Positions 17,318 to 25,588 of a stretch of 64,000 nt of DNA are shown here, in pieces. Under the pieces are notes generated by a model. It searched no databases, was not told where the DNA came from, and saw only the letters and a program-made list of their open reading frames with translations. A program made the position numbers and the translations under genes. The stretch spans positions 15,573 through 79,572 of the forward strand of contig CAAGAD010000009.1 in NCBI GenBank assembly GCA_900767715.1, given 5' to 3'. The DNA is from Clostridia bacterium. Lineage in GTDB: Bacteria > Bacillota > Clostridia > Christensenellales > UBA1242. How positions within the stretch are numbered: the stretch's first letter is position 1; every line of letters begins with the position of its first letter.

Positions 17318-17405
17318 GGAGAGATGTCTGAGTGGTCGAAAGTGCACGCTTGGAAAGCGTGTGTAGTGAAAGCTACCGCAGGTTCGAATCCTGTTCTCTC
17401 CGCCA
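17318..17405 (+). tRNA. tRNA-Ser (GGA)
   Basis: 88 bases with encoded CCA. Acceptor GGAGAGA pairs with TCTCTCC (17395-17401); discriminator G. The anticodon loop TTGGAAA gives anticodon GGA. A long variable arm and the T loop GGTTCGAATCC confirm a class II serine tRNA. Confidence 0.96.
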
Positions 17406-17475
17406 TCGTACTTAGTTTTGTTAATCAAAAAAACGTTACATTACTAGCTTGAAATTATTTTGAATAGGTAATTTG

Positions 17476-17496
17476 CTCAAATAGCGTTTATTTGAG
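17476..17496 (+). other. small hairpin upstream of the membrane protein gene
   Basis: CTCAAATA and TATTTGAG form an 8-bp stem with a short loop, 45 bases before the next ATG. There is no proper T tract, so it may be regulatory or a weak terminator after the tRNA. Confidence 0.4.
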
Positions 17497-17540
17497 TATT
17501 TGTTATGTAATCATAGAATAAATATCTGGAGAAACAAAGG

Positions 17541-18857
17541 ATGCTTTTAGATACAGTTAACAATGAACCTTATGCACTTATTATAATAGCAATTATAGTA
17601 GTAATGGTAATTGCTTGCAGTAGAGCAGTTAATAGGGATCGGGATAGTATTACCAAAACAAAAACTGACGAACAAATTTTGTCGTGGAGTAAGGCGAATA
17701 TCTTTACAAAGGAAAAAGCCTCGTATGATGCCAAAATAAAATTTAAAGATTCGTCGGCAAAAACCAAAGCACATTATGCTGAGATACAAAAGTATAAGTA
17801 TAAAAAAATGTTAACAATGGTAGCCTCTTTCTTTTTTGGTTTTGGGTTTATATGTTTTATTCTTTATTCTTTGTATAGTCAAAAAATCACATTATATTTT
17901 GGCATAGGTTCCTTGGTTTGCACGAGTGTCATACTTATAGTTTTTGTTTGTTTATTGTTTCGCAATATTGATAAGTTAGCATTTCAAGCAATGCAAACTG
18001 AGTTGAAAAAATTTTATGCGAGTTTAAACGATGATAAATACAAAGATTATTGTAGACAAGTTGTGGCAAAGAGCGATATGTATAAAGCAATAATCGCGTT
18101 AAACCAAAAGTTTGTATTCGATTACAATATCTGTGCTAACGATGAATTTGACTACGATCTCAATAGCAAAAGTAAATTGGATAATTATAATTATGATAAG
18201 GCAATTGTAGACATTATAGATGAAGATATTGATTATTATTCTTCGTTGGACTCAGTTTATAAAAAGAACATAAAAATGTACAATAAATATCTAGAAGAAT
18301 ATCTAAAATTGGAAAACTATGAATCTAGATCTAGCGTTGCAGATATAACCGATATGCCTTATGAATTGTTTAACTATATTGAAAAACAATTATTTAAGCA
18401 ATCGATAAAGAAAAAGATAGAAGAGCCTACAATAACCATAAATATAGAATATACGAGTCCATCAGGCAGAAATTATTATAATGATAGTCAGACATTCTCT
18501 TTAGAAGAAATTAATGGAATAATAGAACAGCGTGAAGAAGAAATCGCTGAATACGAAAGACAAGAAGAAATCAAAAGAGCCAAGAAAGAAGAACAAAAGA
18601 AAAAAGAAAAAAAATTGAGAGATCTGACCAAACTAGAAAAACAAATTATAGAAAGAGAACGAGAAATTGCATTGAGAGAACAAGAATTTAAAAAGGCAAC
18701 CCAAGGACACATTTATTCTGCTGATCAAACCGTTAGACAGGAAAATGCGCATAGTTCCAAATCGAAATTTGATAGTTTAAATGAATTAAGACTGCAATTT
18801 GAAATGGGAAATATATCAAAAGATGAATATGACAAGTTACGTAGAGAATTATTATAA
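17541..18857 (+). CDS. three-helix membrane protein with coiled coil and SHOCT-like end
   Basis: 438 residues. Membrane helices at about 12-29, 91-112 and 118-140. A middle domain (about 183-335) resembles the middle of the HNH protein at 16107-16925. Then a highly charged helix (about 328-385, Glu/Lys/Arg rich) and a C-terminal segment (about 408-438, ending NISKDEYDKLRREL) of the SHOCT type, a short oligomerisation-like module often found at protein ends. It lies 18 bases upstream of the DUF4041/GIY-YIG nuclease gene in the same direction, so it could be the membrane partner of that nuclease. Role inferred from architecture and context. Confidence 0.7.
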   Translation: MLLDTVNNEPYALIIIAIIVVMVIACSRAVNRDRDSITKTKTDEQILSWSKANIFTKEKASYDAKIKFKDSSAKTKAHYAEIQKYKYKKMLTMVASFFFGFGFICFILYSLYSQKITLYFGIGSLVCTSVILIVFVCLLFRNIDKLAFQAMQTELKKFYASLNDDKYKDYCRQVVAKSDMYKAIIALNQKFVFDYNICANDEFDYDLNSKSKLDNYNYDKAIVDIIDEDIDYYSSLDSVYKKNIKMYNKYLEEYLKLENYESRSSVADITDMPYELFNYIEKQLFKQSIKKKIEEPTITINIEYTSPSGRNYYNDSQTFSLEEINGIIEQREEEIAEYERQEEIKRAKKEEQKKKEKKLRDLTKLEKQIIEREREIALREQEFKKATQGHIYSADQTVRQENAHSSKSKFDSLNELRLQFEMGNISKDEYDKLRRELL

Positions 18858-18875
18858 GGATAGATAAAAAGTTGT

Positions 18876-20006
18876 ATGTGTTTAAAACAAGATATTGAGT
18901 ATTTGGAAAGAGTTCGCGATGAGTTAAAAGATGAAATAATTGAATTGGATGATGAAGTATTGTTTCAAAGTTTTGGTGTATATACGCCACTATATGATTT
19001 TGCAAACCTAGATGACTATAAATCAAGATTGCAAAACATTAGGAAAAAACAAAAAGAGTTGATTGCCAATAAGAAAGCTGTTATTGTGGGAACACAATGG
19101 AAGGTTAATGGCAGTGAACAAGCTGGAAAGACGTTTATTGCTGAATGTACAAAACAGATGCTAAGGAATTTTAACATAGAAAGTGAAATTTGCATTGATA
19201 AAGTAAAATTCTATAACTATGATAGTATTAAGGAAAGACTTAAAAAGGCTTTCGAGACACAAAATAAGTTAAATACAACAAATAATTTAAAGATTTCTGA
19301 CCAATATTATAATTTGAAAATCGATGAATTAAATTTGTCATTTGAATATCAACAGAAGAAAAAAGAAGAGAAAGATCGTCTAAGGGAAAAAAGAGAAGAA
19401 CTGCGCGAGCAGGAGCGAGTTGCTAGAGAAATTGAGGAAAGGCGAAAAGAATATCAAAAAGAAAAAAACCATTATTTAAATATGATGTCAAGATTGGATC
19501 AGCAAATTGACGAAGAAAGTAGTGATGTGAAAAAGCAATATATGCTAGAAAAAAAAGAAGAAATATCGAAAACCCTAGATGATGTTAATAGGGCGATGGT
19601 GGATCTTGACTACCGTGAGGCAAATCAAAAGGCGGGCTATGTATATATAATATCAAATATTGGTGCTTTTGGAGAGAATGTATATAAAATTGGAATGACG
19701 AGGAGACTGGAACCGCAAGATAGAATTGACGAGTTGAGCGGCGCGAGTGTTCCATTTAAGTTTGATATACACGCAATGATATTTTCGGATGATGCGCCTA
19801 AATTAGAAGCGGCGTTGCATAATGCTTTTTCTGATAGAAAATTAAATTTAGTAAATGGTAGAAAAGAATTCTTTAGAGTGACACTTGATGAAATAAAAGA
19901 TGTAGTGATAAAGAATTTTGACAAATCAGTCGAATTTAAAGATTCTGCTGAGGCGGAGCAATTTAGGACAAGCGAAAAGTTGAGAACGTACATCGAACAA
20001 GAATAA
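18876..20006 (+). CDS. DUF4041 / GIY-YIG (T5orf172) nuclease, SNIPE-like
   Basis: 376 residues. The DUF4041 region (about 25-160) shows the family pattern: the YTPLYDFANLDDYKSRLQ box, a WKVNGS motif at 76-81, and the KVKFYN and KAFETQNKLN segments. A long coiled coil follows (about 157-245), then a GIY-YIG-type nuclease (about 254-335): YVYIIS at 255-260, VYKIGMTRR at 269-277, the presumed catalytic Glu at 311, and NGRKEFF at 328-334. DUF4041 plus GIY-YIG is the layout of the anti-phage nuclease SNIPE, which is anchored in the membrane and cuts phage DNA during injection. This copy has no membrane helix of its own; the gene just upstream encodes three. Start ATG at 18876; AAGGAT lies 13 bases upstream. 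Confidence 0.88.
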   Translation: MCLKQDIEYLERVRDELKDEIIELDDEVLFQSFGVYTPLYDFANLDDYKSRLQNIRKKQKELIANKKAVIVGTQWKVNGSEQAGKTFIAECTKQMLRNFNIESEICIDKVKFYNYDSIKERLKKAFETQNKLNTTNNLKISDQYYNLKIDELNLSFEYQQKKKEEKDRLREKREELREQERVAREIEERRKEYQKEKNHYLNMMSRLDQQIDEESSDVKKQYMLEKKEEISKTLDDVNRAMVDLDYREANQKAGYVYIISNIGAFGENVYKIGMTRRLEPQDRIDELSGASVPFKFDIHAMIFSDDAPKLEAALHNAFSDRKLNLVNGRKEFFRVTLDEIKDVVIKNFDKSVEFKDSAEAEQFRTSEKLRTYIEQE

Positions 20007-20038
20007 GCAGATTCATGTCGAAATATTCGTCAATACGT

Positions 20039-20064
20039 AAAAAAGAATCATCGATTCTTTTTTA
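20039..20064. terminator. bidirectional terminator
   Basis: AAAAGAATC (20041-20049) pairs with GATTCTTTT (20053-20061), with A and T runs on both sides. It separates the DUF4041 gene from the convergent DUF11-repeat gene. Confidence 0.85.
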
Positions 20065-20826
20065 TTTTACTTTGGCGGAGTAGGTGATAGTTATAGTACC
20101 ATTTGGTTGAAGGTCGGCGAGGGCGAAGCCGGTGGCGAGGTCTAGGTCGCTTCGTTCGACGTTGTCGATTTTTACACTGCCTATAACAAATTCTAAGCTG
20201 GCTGGCAAGTCGTCGGTGAAGAAAAGGTCAGTGTTTGTAAATTCGCCATCGTTTGTAATAGTAATCGTGTACAAAATCACATCACCTGAAACGACCGCGC
20301 GCAAGTCGGATTGTTTTGAGATATAAATTTCATTATTCAAAATCTTAATTTCCTTTTCATTCGAGTTTAATGATATTGCATTATTGCCCATCGCGAAAGA
20401 AATTTGGCTTTTTGATGTGAATTTATAATCTTGTGGGTAGGTGGCGGACAAAACATCAAAACTTATGGTTAATTGTGTGCCCGAACCGCCCAATGTCACT
20501 GGCGCGGTGAAGCCAGACGTTGGGTCGAACGTATCATACGCTGTGTTGCCTATTTTTAAACTTCCGGCAACAAAGGTGGCGTCTTGTGACAATGTGTCCT
20601 GGAAGGTGAAGTCGCTTATTGACTCATCGGCATTGTTGGTTATGGTCGTTGTTAACGTGATTTTTTCATTAGGCATTAACCATTCTTTTGATGATGATTT
20701 GACGAATAAGATATCTTCATCGACCTTGTTCGTGCGATGAGTGTTGCTATCAAAACTAGCGTCGATAGATTCGCCAGTGGTCGTTGTAAATTTTGATGTT
20801 AGGTGCGCTTTGTTTAGAATTGGCAT
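20062..20826 (-). CDS. DUF11-repeat protein
   Basis: 254 residues with two copies of the DUF11 (conserved repeat) beta-sandwich: about 30-135 and about 145-254, recognisable by the ITITNDGEFTNTDLFFTDDL pattern and its counterpart TTTITNNADESISDFTFQDT. It has no signal peptide and no membrane anchor. Short unsecreted DUF11 proteins occur in many Clostridia, some linked to spores; no function is assigned here. AGGAG precedes the ATG. Confidence 0.8.
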   Translation of the reverse strand: MPILNKAHLTSKFTTTTGESIDASFDSNTHRTNKVDEDILFVKSSSKEWLMPNEKITLTTTITNNADESISDFTFQDTLSQDATFVAGSLKIGNTAYDTFDPTSGFTAPVTLGGSGTQLTISFDVLSATYPQDYKFTSKSQISFAMGNNAISLNSNEKEIKILNNEIYISKQSDLRAVVSGDVILYTITITNDGEFTNTDLFFTDDLPASLEFVIGSVKIDNVERSDLDLATGFALADLQPNGTITITYSAKVK

Positions 20827-21161
20827 AATAAACTCCTGATATCATTTTATTAACAAGTCAAATATTTGTGCCGAATTTATGGACTCAACTTATATAGTTA
20901 GCGATAAAATAATTAATCAAAAAAATTAATGATAGATTTAGTAAACAAATATAAATGCGCAAAAAATAATTATTTTAAATAAATTACCAAAAGGATAAAA
21001 TTTCTTTAATTAAAAAATAATTTGCCAAATAAAAAATAAATTAAATATTAATTACGAAAAATATATTAAAAAGACAAATAAATATAGTTTTTTTTAATAA
21101 AATAGTATTTAATTGACAAATAATTGCTAATATGTAAAATCAATAAAAACGGAGTAAAAAA
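20827..21161. promoter_or_regulatory. very AT-rich divergent promoter region
   Basis: 335 bases, almost only A and T. Minus-strand promoter for the DUF11 gene: TTGATT (20915-20920 complement), 18 bases, TATATA (20891-20896). Plus-strand promoter for the cupin gene: TTGACA (21113-21118), 16 bases, TAAAAT (21135-21140). I see no gene in between. Such DNA could also bind xenogeneic silencers or bend strongly. Confidence 0.55.
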
Positions 21162-21497
21162 ATGAAAATAATTAAGAAAGAAGGACGCAGTGTAAAAGTA
21201 GAGTCGGCGCACAATGGCGCAAGCACTCGCAAACTTTTTGTAGATAATGATGAAGTGAAAAATGTGCAAGGTATAACTGTCACTTGGTTAAAACCCGGCG
21301 ACAAAAACGACTGGCACAATCACGCTGATTGCAATGAATGTATGTTTGTTGTTAAAGGTAAAGGCGTGGTTGCCGACGAGGACGGAGAGTATGAATTTAA
21401 GGCGGGCGACTTTTTCATTTTTCCAATGGGCGTTTATCATTCACAACACAACACAGGCCGGAGTGTGATGGAAGCGGTTTTCATTCGCACCAAATAG
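21162..21497 (+). CDS. small single-domain cupin
   Basis: 111 residues forming one cupin barrel: WLKPGDKNDWHNHADCNECMF carries the first metal motif (two His and a later Glu, starting near residue 44) and FKAGDFFIFPMGVYHSQHNT the second (His near 93). Small cupins bind a metal and often a sugar or other small molecule; the substrate cannot be told here. GGAG precedes the ATG and there is a good promoter and terminator, so it is a single-gene unit. Confidence 0.85.
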   Translation: MKIIKKEGRSVKVESAHNGASTRKLFVDNDEVKNVQGITVTWLKPGDKNDWHNHADCNECMFVVKGKGVVADEDGEYEFKAGDFFIFPMGVYHSQHNTGRSVMEAVFIRTK

Positions 21498-21542
21498 GTT
21501 TTCGTTTTACAAATCAATGTGATACAATTAGTAAATAGACAC

Positions 21543-21575
21543 AAAAAAAATAAAGGTGGTTAGCCTTTATTTTTT
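21543..21575. terminator. bidirectional terminator after the cupin
   Basis: AAAATAAAGG / CCTTTATTTT with a seven-base loop, flanked by A and T runs. It serves the cupin gene and the convergent gene at 21567. Confidence 0.85.
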
Positions 21576-22061
21576 CTTCACAACATTGCCACAATATGAA
21601 CAAACGTAATTTATTCCGTCAAACTCCATAGGTCCGCCACAATTTGGGCATTTTGTCTTTTCACGCACGTCGCCAGTTTGCTTTTGGTTGGTGTTTATTT
21701 CAAGAATATCGTTTTTGAATAAATAACCTTTGAGATAACCTTTCAAAATAAGTTGGTTGATGCTGTTGCGCACTTCCTCTGGCTTGCGCATTGTTTGGCT
21801 CGCCAAATCTGTAACGGTGTAGATGTTCTCGTTTTCAATCAAATTCAAAATCACGCCATTAGATTTAATCGTGCCGACACCTATCCACGCGATAGGTGCG
21901 CCATAAAAGCCTAACACAGTGGCGATAATGCCTGCAATGAGCAGAATTGTAATGTGTTTACTTGCCCCGAATATAATGCCTAAAATGCCCGCAGGCAAGA
22001 AAATGGTCAGCAAAATAGCCACCATTAATTTTATACTAGAATCACGTTTAAATGTTTTCAT
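21567..22061 (-). CDS. membrane protein with winged helix and zinc ribbon
   Basis: 164 residues. Two membrane helices (about 11-32 and 37-65), then a small winged-helix-like region (about 66-115, with YTVTDLASQTMRKPEEVRNS) and a C-terminal zinc ribbon (CPNCGGPMEF and CSYCG at about 139-158). AAGGTG precedes the ATG. I do not recognise the family. The layout suggests a membrane-linked regulator or protein-interaction module. Confidence 0.6.
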   Translation of the reverse strand: MKTFKRDSSIKLMVAILLTIFLPAGILGIIFGASKHITILLIAGIIATVLGFYGAPIAWIGVGTIKSNGVILNLIENENIYTVTDLASQTMRKPEEVRNSINQLILKGYLKGYLFKNDILEINTNQKQTGDVREKTKCPNCGGPMEFDGINYVCSYCGNVVKKK

Positions 22062-22440
22062 ATTTTCACCTTATAACTAAAATATAGATTAAAAACGTAA
22101 AATAGTCAATAAAATAACAATATTTTTTGCAAAACAGCGTGTTTTTTGCTCTTTTAAATCAAAAATGAATATTTAATTATTAAAATTTATGATAAGAAAA
22201 TTAGGCGGAATTGGCCAAACTTTTGCACTATTATCTTACATCGTTACGTTACAAGCAAATGTTAATTTTTCATATCAGTAGACATTTTGCAAAAACAATG
22301 TTTTTAGTTGTCTTTTATTCTTTATATTTCAGCATAATATTATTTTAAATAAATTGATTAAGGAAATTATGAAAAAATTTAATAAAGTGTGAAAATAATA
22401 GCAAATATTTAATAAAATATGCATTTTTACATATAAAAAA
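22062..22440. other. AT-rich gap without a gene
   Basis: About 380 bases, strongly AT-rich, with several short A and T runs. No supported gene, tRNA or good terminator is visible. It may hold the promoter of the minus-strand gene ending at 21567. Confidence 0.5.
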
Positions 22441-22773
22441 TCAATTATTTATTATTTTTTCATATTTTTCAAATTGATTATTCAATAAACTTATTATTTC
22501 ATTTTTGTTTTCGTTTATATTTTTAATCAAATCATTTTCACATTTAATAGCATCTGTCAGTTCTTGTTTTAATAGTAGATATTTTTTTGAGTTGGTTATA
22601 TTAGCACCCAACTTTTCTTCATACTTATTTCGCACGCAAGCAAACTTTTGGCTAGCACTTAGAATGTTGTCGTATGTTGTTTGGTCTGTTGTTGGCAACT
22701 GCGCCATCAACTTATAAAATAGTCTATGTAGATTGATGTAATCTGCGACAATTTGATTCTCGTTTTTCTTCAT
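22441..22773 (-). CDS. small helical protein, function unknown
   Basis: 110 residues when started at the ATG at 22773, which has GGTG eight bases upstream; a longer frame from 22842 has no such site. Mostly helical, Lys/Asn/Glu rich, with three likely helices and a coiled-coil tendency near the end (NINENKNEIISLLNNQFEKY). No recognisable family. Confidence 0.5.
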   Translation of the reverse strand: MKKNENQIVADYINLHRLFYKLMAQLPTTDQTTYDNILSASQKFACVRNKYEEKLGANITNSKKYLLLKQELTDAIKCENDLIKNINENKNEIISLLNNQFEKYEKIINN

Positions 22774-22886
22774 ATTTTCACCGCTGAATTTACTTATGAT
22801 ATTTTCGCACGCAATATGCGAAAAACGAATTTTTGCTGTCACGCATTCGACAAAATATGATATTTTCAGCCTTTAATTGTTTTCAC

Positions 22887-22916
22887 TTGACATATCTTGA
22901 CTTATGATGTTATTAT
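22887..22916 (+). promoter_or_regulatory. promoter of the polysaccharide operon
   Basis: TTGACA (22887-22892), 18 bases, TATTAT (22911-22916), followed by a short leader with AGGTAG before the ATG at 22945. Confidence 0.65.
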
Positions 22917-22944
22917 GTTTGAGTAATGCGTATTAGGTAGATAT

Positions 22945-23694
22945 ATGAAGAAAAGTTTGTACGAAAAATTCACTAAAAGGTTTCTGGATATAGTTTTATC
23001 TTTCTTGGCGATAATTATATTGTTGCCTTTGTTTTTGATTGTATCTTTGCTATCGTTTATATTTATGGGCAGAGGTATTATATTGAAACAATATCGGCCT
23101 GGGAAGAACGGCAAAATATTTACTCTGTACAAATTTAGGACAATGAAAAATTTGTATGATGAGAATGGCGATTTATTGCCAGACGAAAAGCGTTATACAA
23201 AGTATGGTAGAATCCTACGCAAAACCAGTCTGGACGAACTGCCACAACTTTTCAATATTTTGAAAGGTGATATGAGTATCGTTGGACCGCGTCCTAGACT
23301 TATTAAAGATATGATATTCTATGACGACTATGTCCTGCAAAAAGCGTATTCTGTGCGTCCAGGTTTGACTGGCCCTGCGCAAGTTTATGATAGGTGTAGC
23401 GTTGCCAGTTGGGAAGAAGTGTTTAGGCGAGACATTGAGTATGCCGAGAAAATCACTTTTTGGAACGACTTGAAAATGGTCTTTGGCACGGTCAAAGCAC
23501 TGTTTACAAAGGATAAACACCACACACAAAAACGCGATTACTATTATTGCGACTATCTGTTGAAATCTAACCTTATTACAAAAGAACAATATGATTTAGG
23601 ATTAAGTCGGGCAAAGACGATGAACAATAAATCGTACATTTCCTATTCGCCTGATTTGCATAAAAATGTAGAATTGAATGAAACAACTGACTGA
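22945..23694 (+). CDS. polyprenyl-phosphate sugar-1-phosphate transferase
   Basis: 249 residues, bacterial sugar transferase family (monotopic phosphoglycosyl transferase). N-terminal KRFLDIVLSF and one re-entrant hydrophobic stretch (about 13-42), then the catalytic core: FRTMKN, LRKTSLDELPQLFNILKGDM and SIVGPRPRL, then YSVRPGLTGPAQV. It transfers a sugar phosphate to undecaprenyl phosphate and starts a glycan unit. A C-terminal extension of about 50 residues is not part of the family core. First gene of a three-gene operon. Confidence 0.92.
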   Translation: MKKSLYEKFTKRFLDIVLSFLAIIILLPLFLIVSLLSFIFMGRGIILKQYRPGKNGKIFTLYKFRTMKNLYDENGDLLPDEKRYTKYGRILRKTSLDELPQLFNILKGDMSIVGPRPRLIKDMIFYDDYVLQKAYSVRPGLTGPAQVYDRCSVASWEEVFRRDIEYAEKITFWNDLKMVFGTVKALFTKDKHHTQKRDYYYCDYLLKSNLITKEQYDLGLSRAKTMNNKSYISYSPDLHKNVELNETTD

Positions 23695-25033
23695 AAAATT
23701 GAATCAAAATAAATATACATTATCGATTGCATTTTCGGTAATGTTTTTATTAGGTTTCTTATCAATGCTTTTTCCGTCGGCGAGCAATGTCTTACTGGGT
23801 GTGTCGGTGGGCTTTTTCACACTGCTGTGCGTCTTTTTAAATGTCACCAACGCGCTATCGTTAATGATAACAATGCTTCCGTATTTGTCGTTCACTTTCA
23901 AGTTTGCCAACATGATATACTTTTATTGGCTTAACTCTATGTTTGCATTGGTCTTTCTAGTAAAATATATCATAGAATGTGTAAAAGGCAGAAAAAAAGT
24001 TTATGTGCTTCCGCTTGTATTGAGCATCATTTTGGTCGCCTATGGTTTCTACAACTTTGATGTGCACAACGTATTTCGATTTTATCTAAATATGCTTATG
24101 CTTGCTAGTTTTTATCTAATATTTTGTTACTACAAAGACATTAATGTAAAGAAGGTTTGCCTTTATTTCGTATTGGCATTGTTGGCATCAATTTTCTTTA
24201 CCTTTATTGTATATAGCATTCCATCCATTAGGTATATAGTGGAAATGAATTACGGCAGACTGGCATTCTTCGCTCTTAATCCAAACTATATGCAGGCGCA
24301 AGCGATTATTGCGTTGGCAATCATAGTCGTGTCGGTGTTTAAATATAATCTGGCGTGGTATTATTCGATTCCGTCTTCTGCCATAATTTGCGTTGCGGGA
24401 TTTTTGACCAACTCGAAAGCATTCTTAGTATTGTTGGCTATACTGGCGTTATTGTACGCTTGCAACTTGATTTCGTCAAAAAAAAGAAACAATATTGTGC
24501 CAATCATAGTGTTTGTCTGCGTCTTTACCATGGTAGTTTTGGCGTGCAGTGGGTATATCATTGACACTATCGAAAGGTTCGGCGAAGGTGGCTTTGATAA
24601 GGTGCTCGACAACATCTTTACCGGTAGATATTCAATCTGGAAAATGTATCTTGCCGAATGGGCGAGTTCGCCATTGTCAATTTTCTTTGGCAAGGGTGTA
24701 TGCTATACACCGTTTGGCATTGAAACTCACAGCAGTTATATTACCTTGCTATATGAGTATGGCTTAATTGGTTTGTTGCTGATTGCTGGGCTCATTTACG
24801 CGTATATAAGTTGTAGTGACAAGAATAAAAATTTGTCAAAGACAAGTTTTATTCCTCTTGTGTGCTTATTGTTAAATATTGTTGAAGAGAATTTTATTGG
24901 CAATAGATGTGCTTGGCTGTTACCACTCTGCATTATGGTGGCATTTGTGCCGATAGAAAAGACTAATGAACAAACTGCTATAACTAATGAAAGGAAAATA
25001 GAAGATGGAAATAAAGATTTTGGAGTGGATTAA
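23678..25033 (+). CDS. O-antigen ligase/polymerase-like membrane protein
   Basis: 451 residues with about ten to twelve membrane helices and one larger outer loop (about 285-335) before ETHSSYITLLYEYGLIG, a pattern typical of Wzy/WaaL-type proteins. It probably polymerises or transfers the glycan begun by the upstream sugar transferase. Overlaps that gene by 17 bases and the next by 29, so the three are translated together. Confidence 0.8.
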   Translation: MKQLTEKLNQNKYTLSIAFSVMFLLGFLSMLFPSASNVLLGVSVGFFTLLCVFLNVTNALSLMITMLPYLSFTFKFANMIYFYWLNSMFALVFLVKYIIECVKGRKKVYVLPLVLSIILVAYGFYNFDVHNVFRFYLNMLMLASFYLIFCYYKDINVKKVCLYFVLALLASIFFTFIVYSIPSIRYIVEMNYGRLAFFALNPNYMQAQAIIALAIIVVSVFKYNLAWYYSIPSSAIICVAGFLTNSKAFLVLLAILALLYACNLISSKKRNNIVPIIVFVCVFTMVVLACSGYIIDTIERFGEGGFDKVLDNIFTGRYSIWKMYLAEWASSPLSIFFGKGVCYTPFGIETHSSYITLLYEYGLIGLLLIAGLIYAYISCSDKNKNLSKTSFIPLVCLLLNIVEENFIGNRCAWLLPLCIMVAFVPIEKTNEQTAITNERKIEDGNKDFGVD

Positions 25034-25577
25034 TGCGAATCTACACGGCTCGCACTTTGTTAATTTTGTGATGAAGTGCATTTCCTACCTTGCCGAATGG
25101 GGCTGGTGCTGGCTGGTGTTGGGCGTGGTGCTGTTGTGTTTTAAGCGCACAAGAAAATGTGGATTTATTCTCATCTGCGGATATGGTGCGGTGGTGGTTA
25201 TCAACCATTTCATCTTGAAGAACGTCATCAATCGAGCGCGTCCGTTCACACAGAGCAGTGCGCTTGCCGAGTTTATTCAAAGCATTGGTATGAGTCTGCC
25301 AACGAGTTCGAGTTTTCCAAGCGGGCACACCGTCGTTTCCTTCTGTTCGGCGGTAATTCTAACCTATTATTTCAAGGGCAAAGGCGCGTGGGCGTTCTTG
25401 CCAGCGATGCTAATTGCCATTAGCCGAGTTTTCCTTTGCTTGCATTACCCGACTGATGTTTTAGGGGGAATGATGATTGGAATAATCATCGGCATAATAA
25501 CTCTGCTGTGTGGCAAATTGTTGTTCTATATTATAGATAAAATTAAATCAAAGCAAACAAAAAAAGAGATTGATTAA
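25005..25577 (+). CDS. PAP2-family membrane phosphatase
   Basis: 190 residues, about five membrane helices. The three phosphatase motifs are present: KNVINRARPF, PSGHT and SRVFLCLHYPTDVLGG. In this operon the likely role is recycling undecaprenyl diphosphate to the monophosphate (BcrC/YbjG-like), which would support glycan assembly; the substrate is inferred. Confidence 0.88.
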   Translation: MEIKILEWINANLHGSHFVNFVMKCISYLAEWGWCWLVLGVVLLCFKRTRKCGFILICGYGAVVVINHFILKNVINRARPFTQSSALAEFIQSIGMSLPTSSSFPSGHTVVSFCSAVILTYYFKGKGAWAFLPAMLIAISRVFLCLHYPTDVLGGMMIGIIIGIITLLCGKLLFYIIDKIKSKQTKKEID

Positions 25578-25588
25578 TCTCTTTTTTT
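25558..25588. terminator. bidirectional terminator between PAP2 and comF
   Basis: AAAAAGAGATT (25561-25571) with AATCTCTTTTT (25576-25586). It includes the stop codon of the PAP2 gene and ends at the comF stop. Confidence 0.85.

Noticed and set aside
17129..17452. 107-codon frame across the broken and intact tRNA-Ser
   Set aside because: It reads through two tRNA sequences, has no ribosome-binding site and no protein-like composition.
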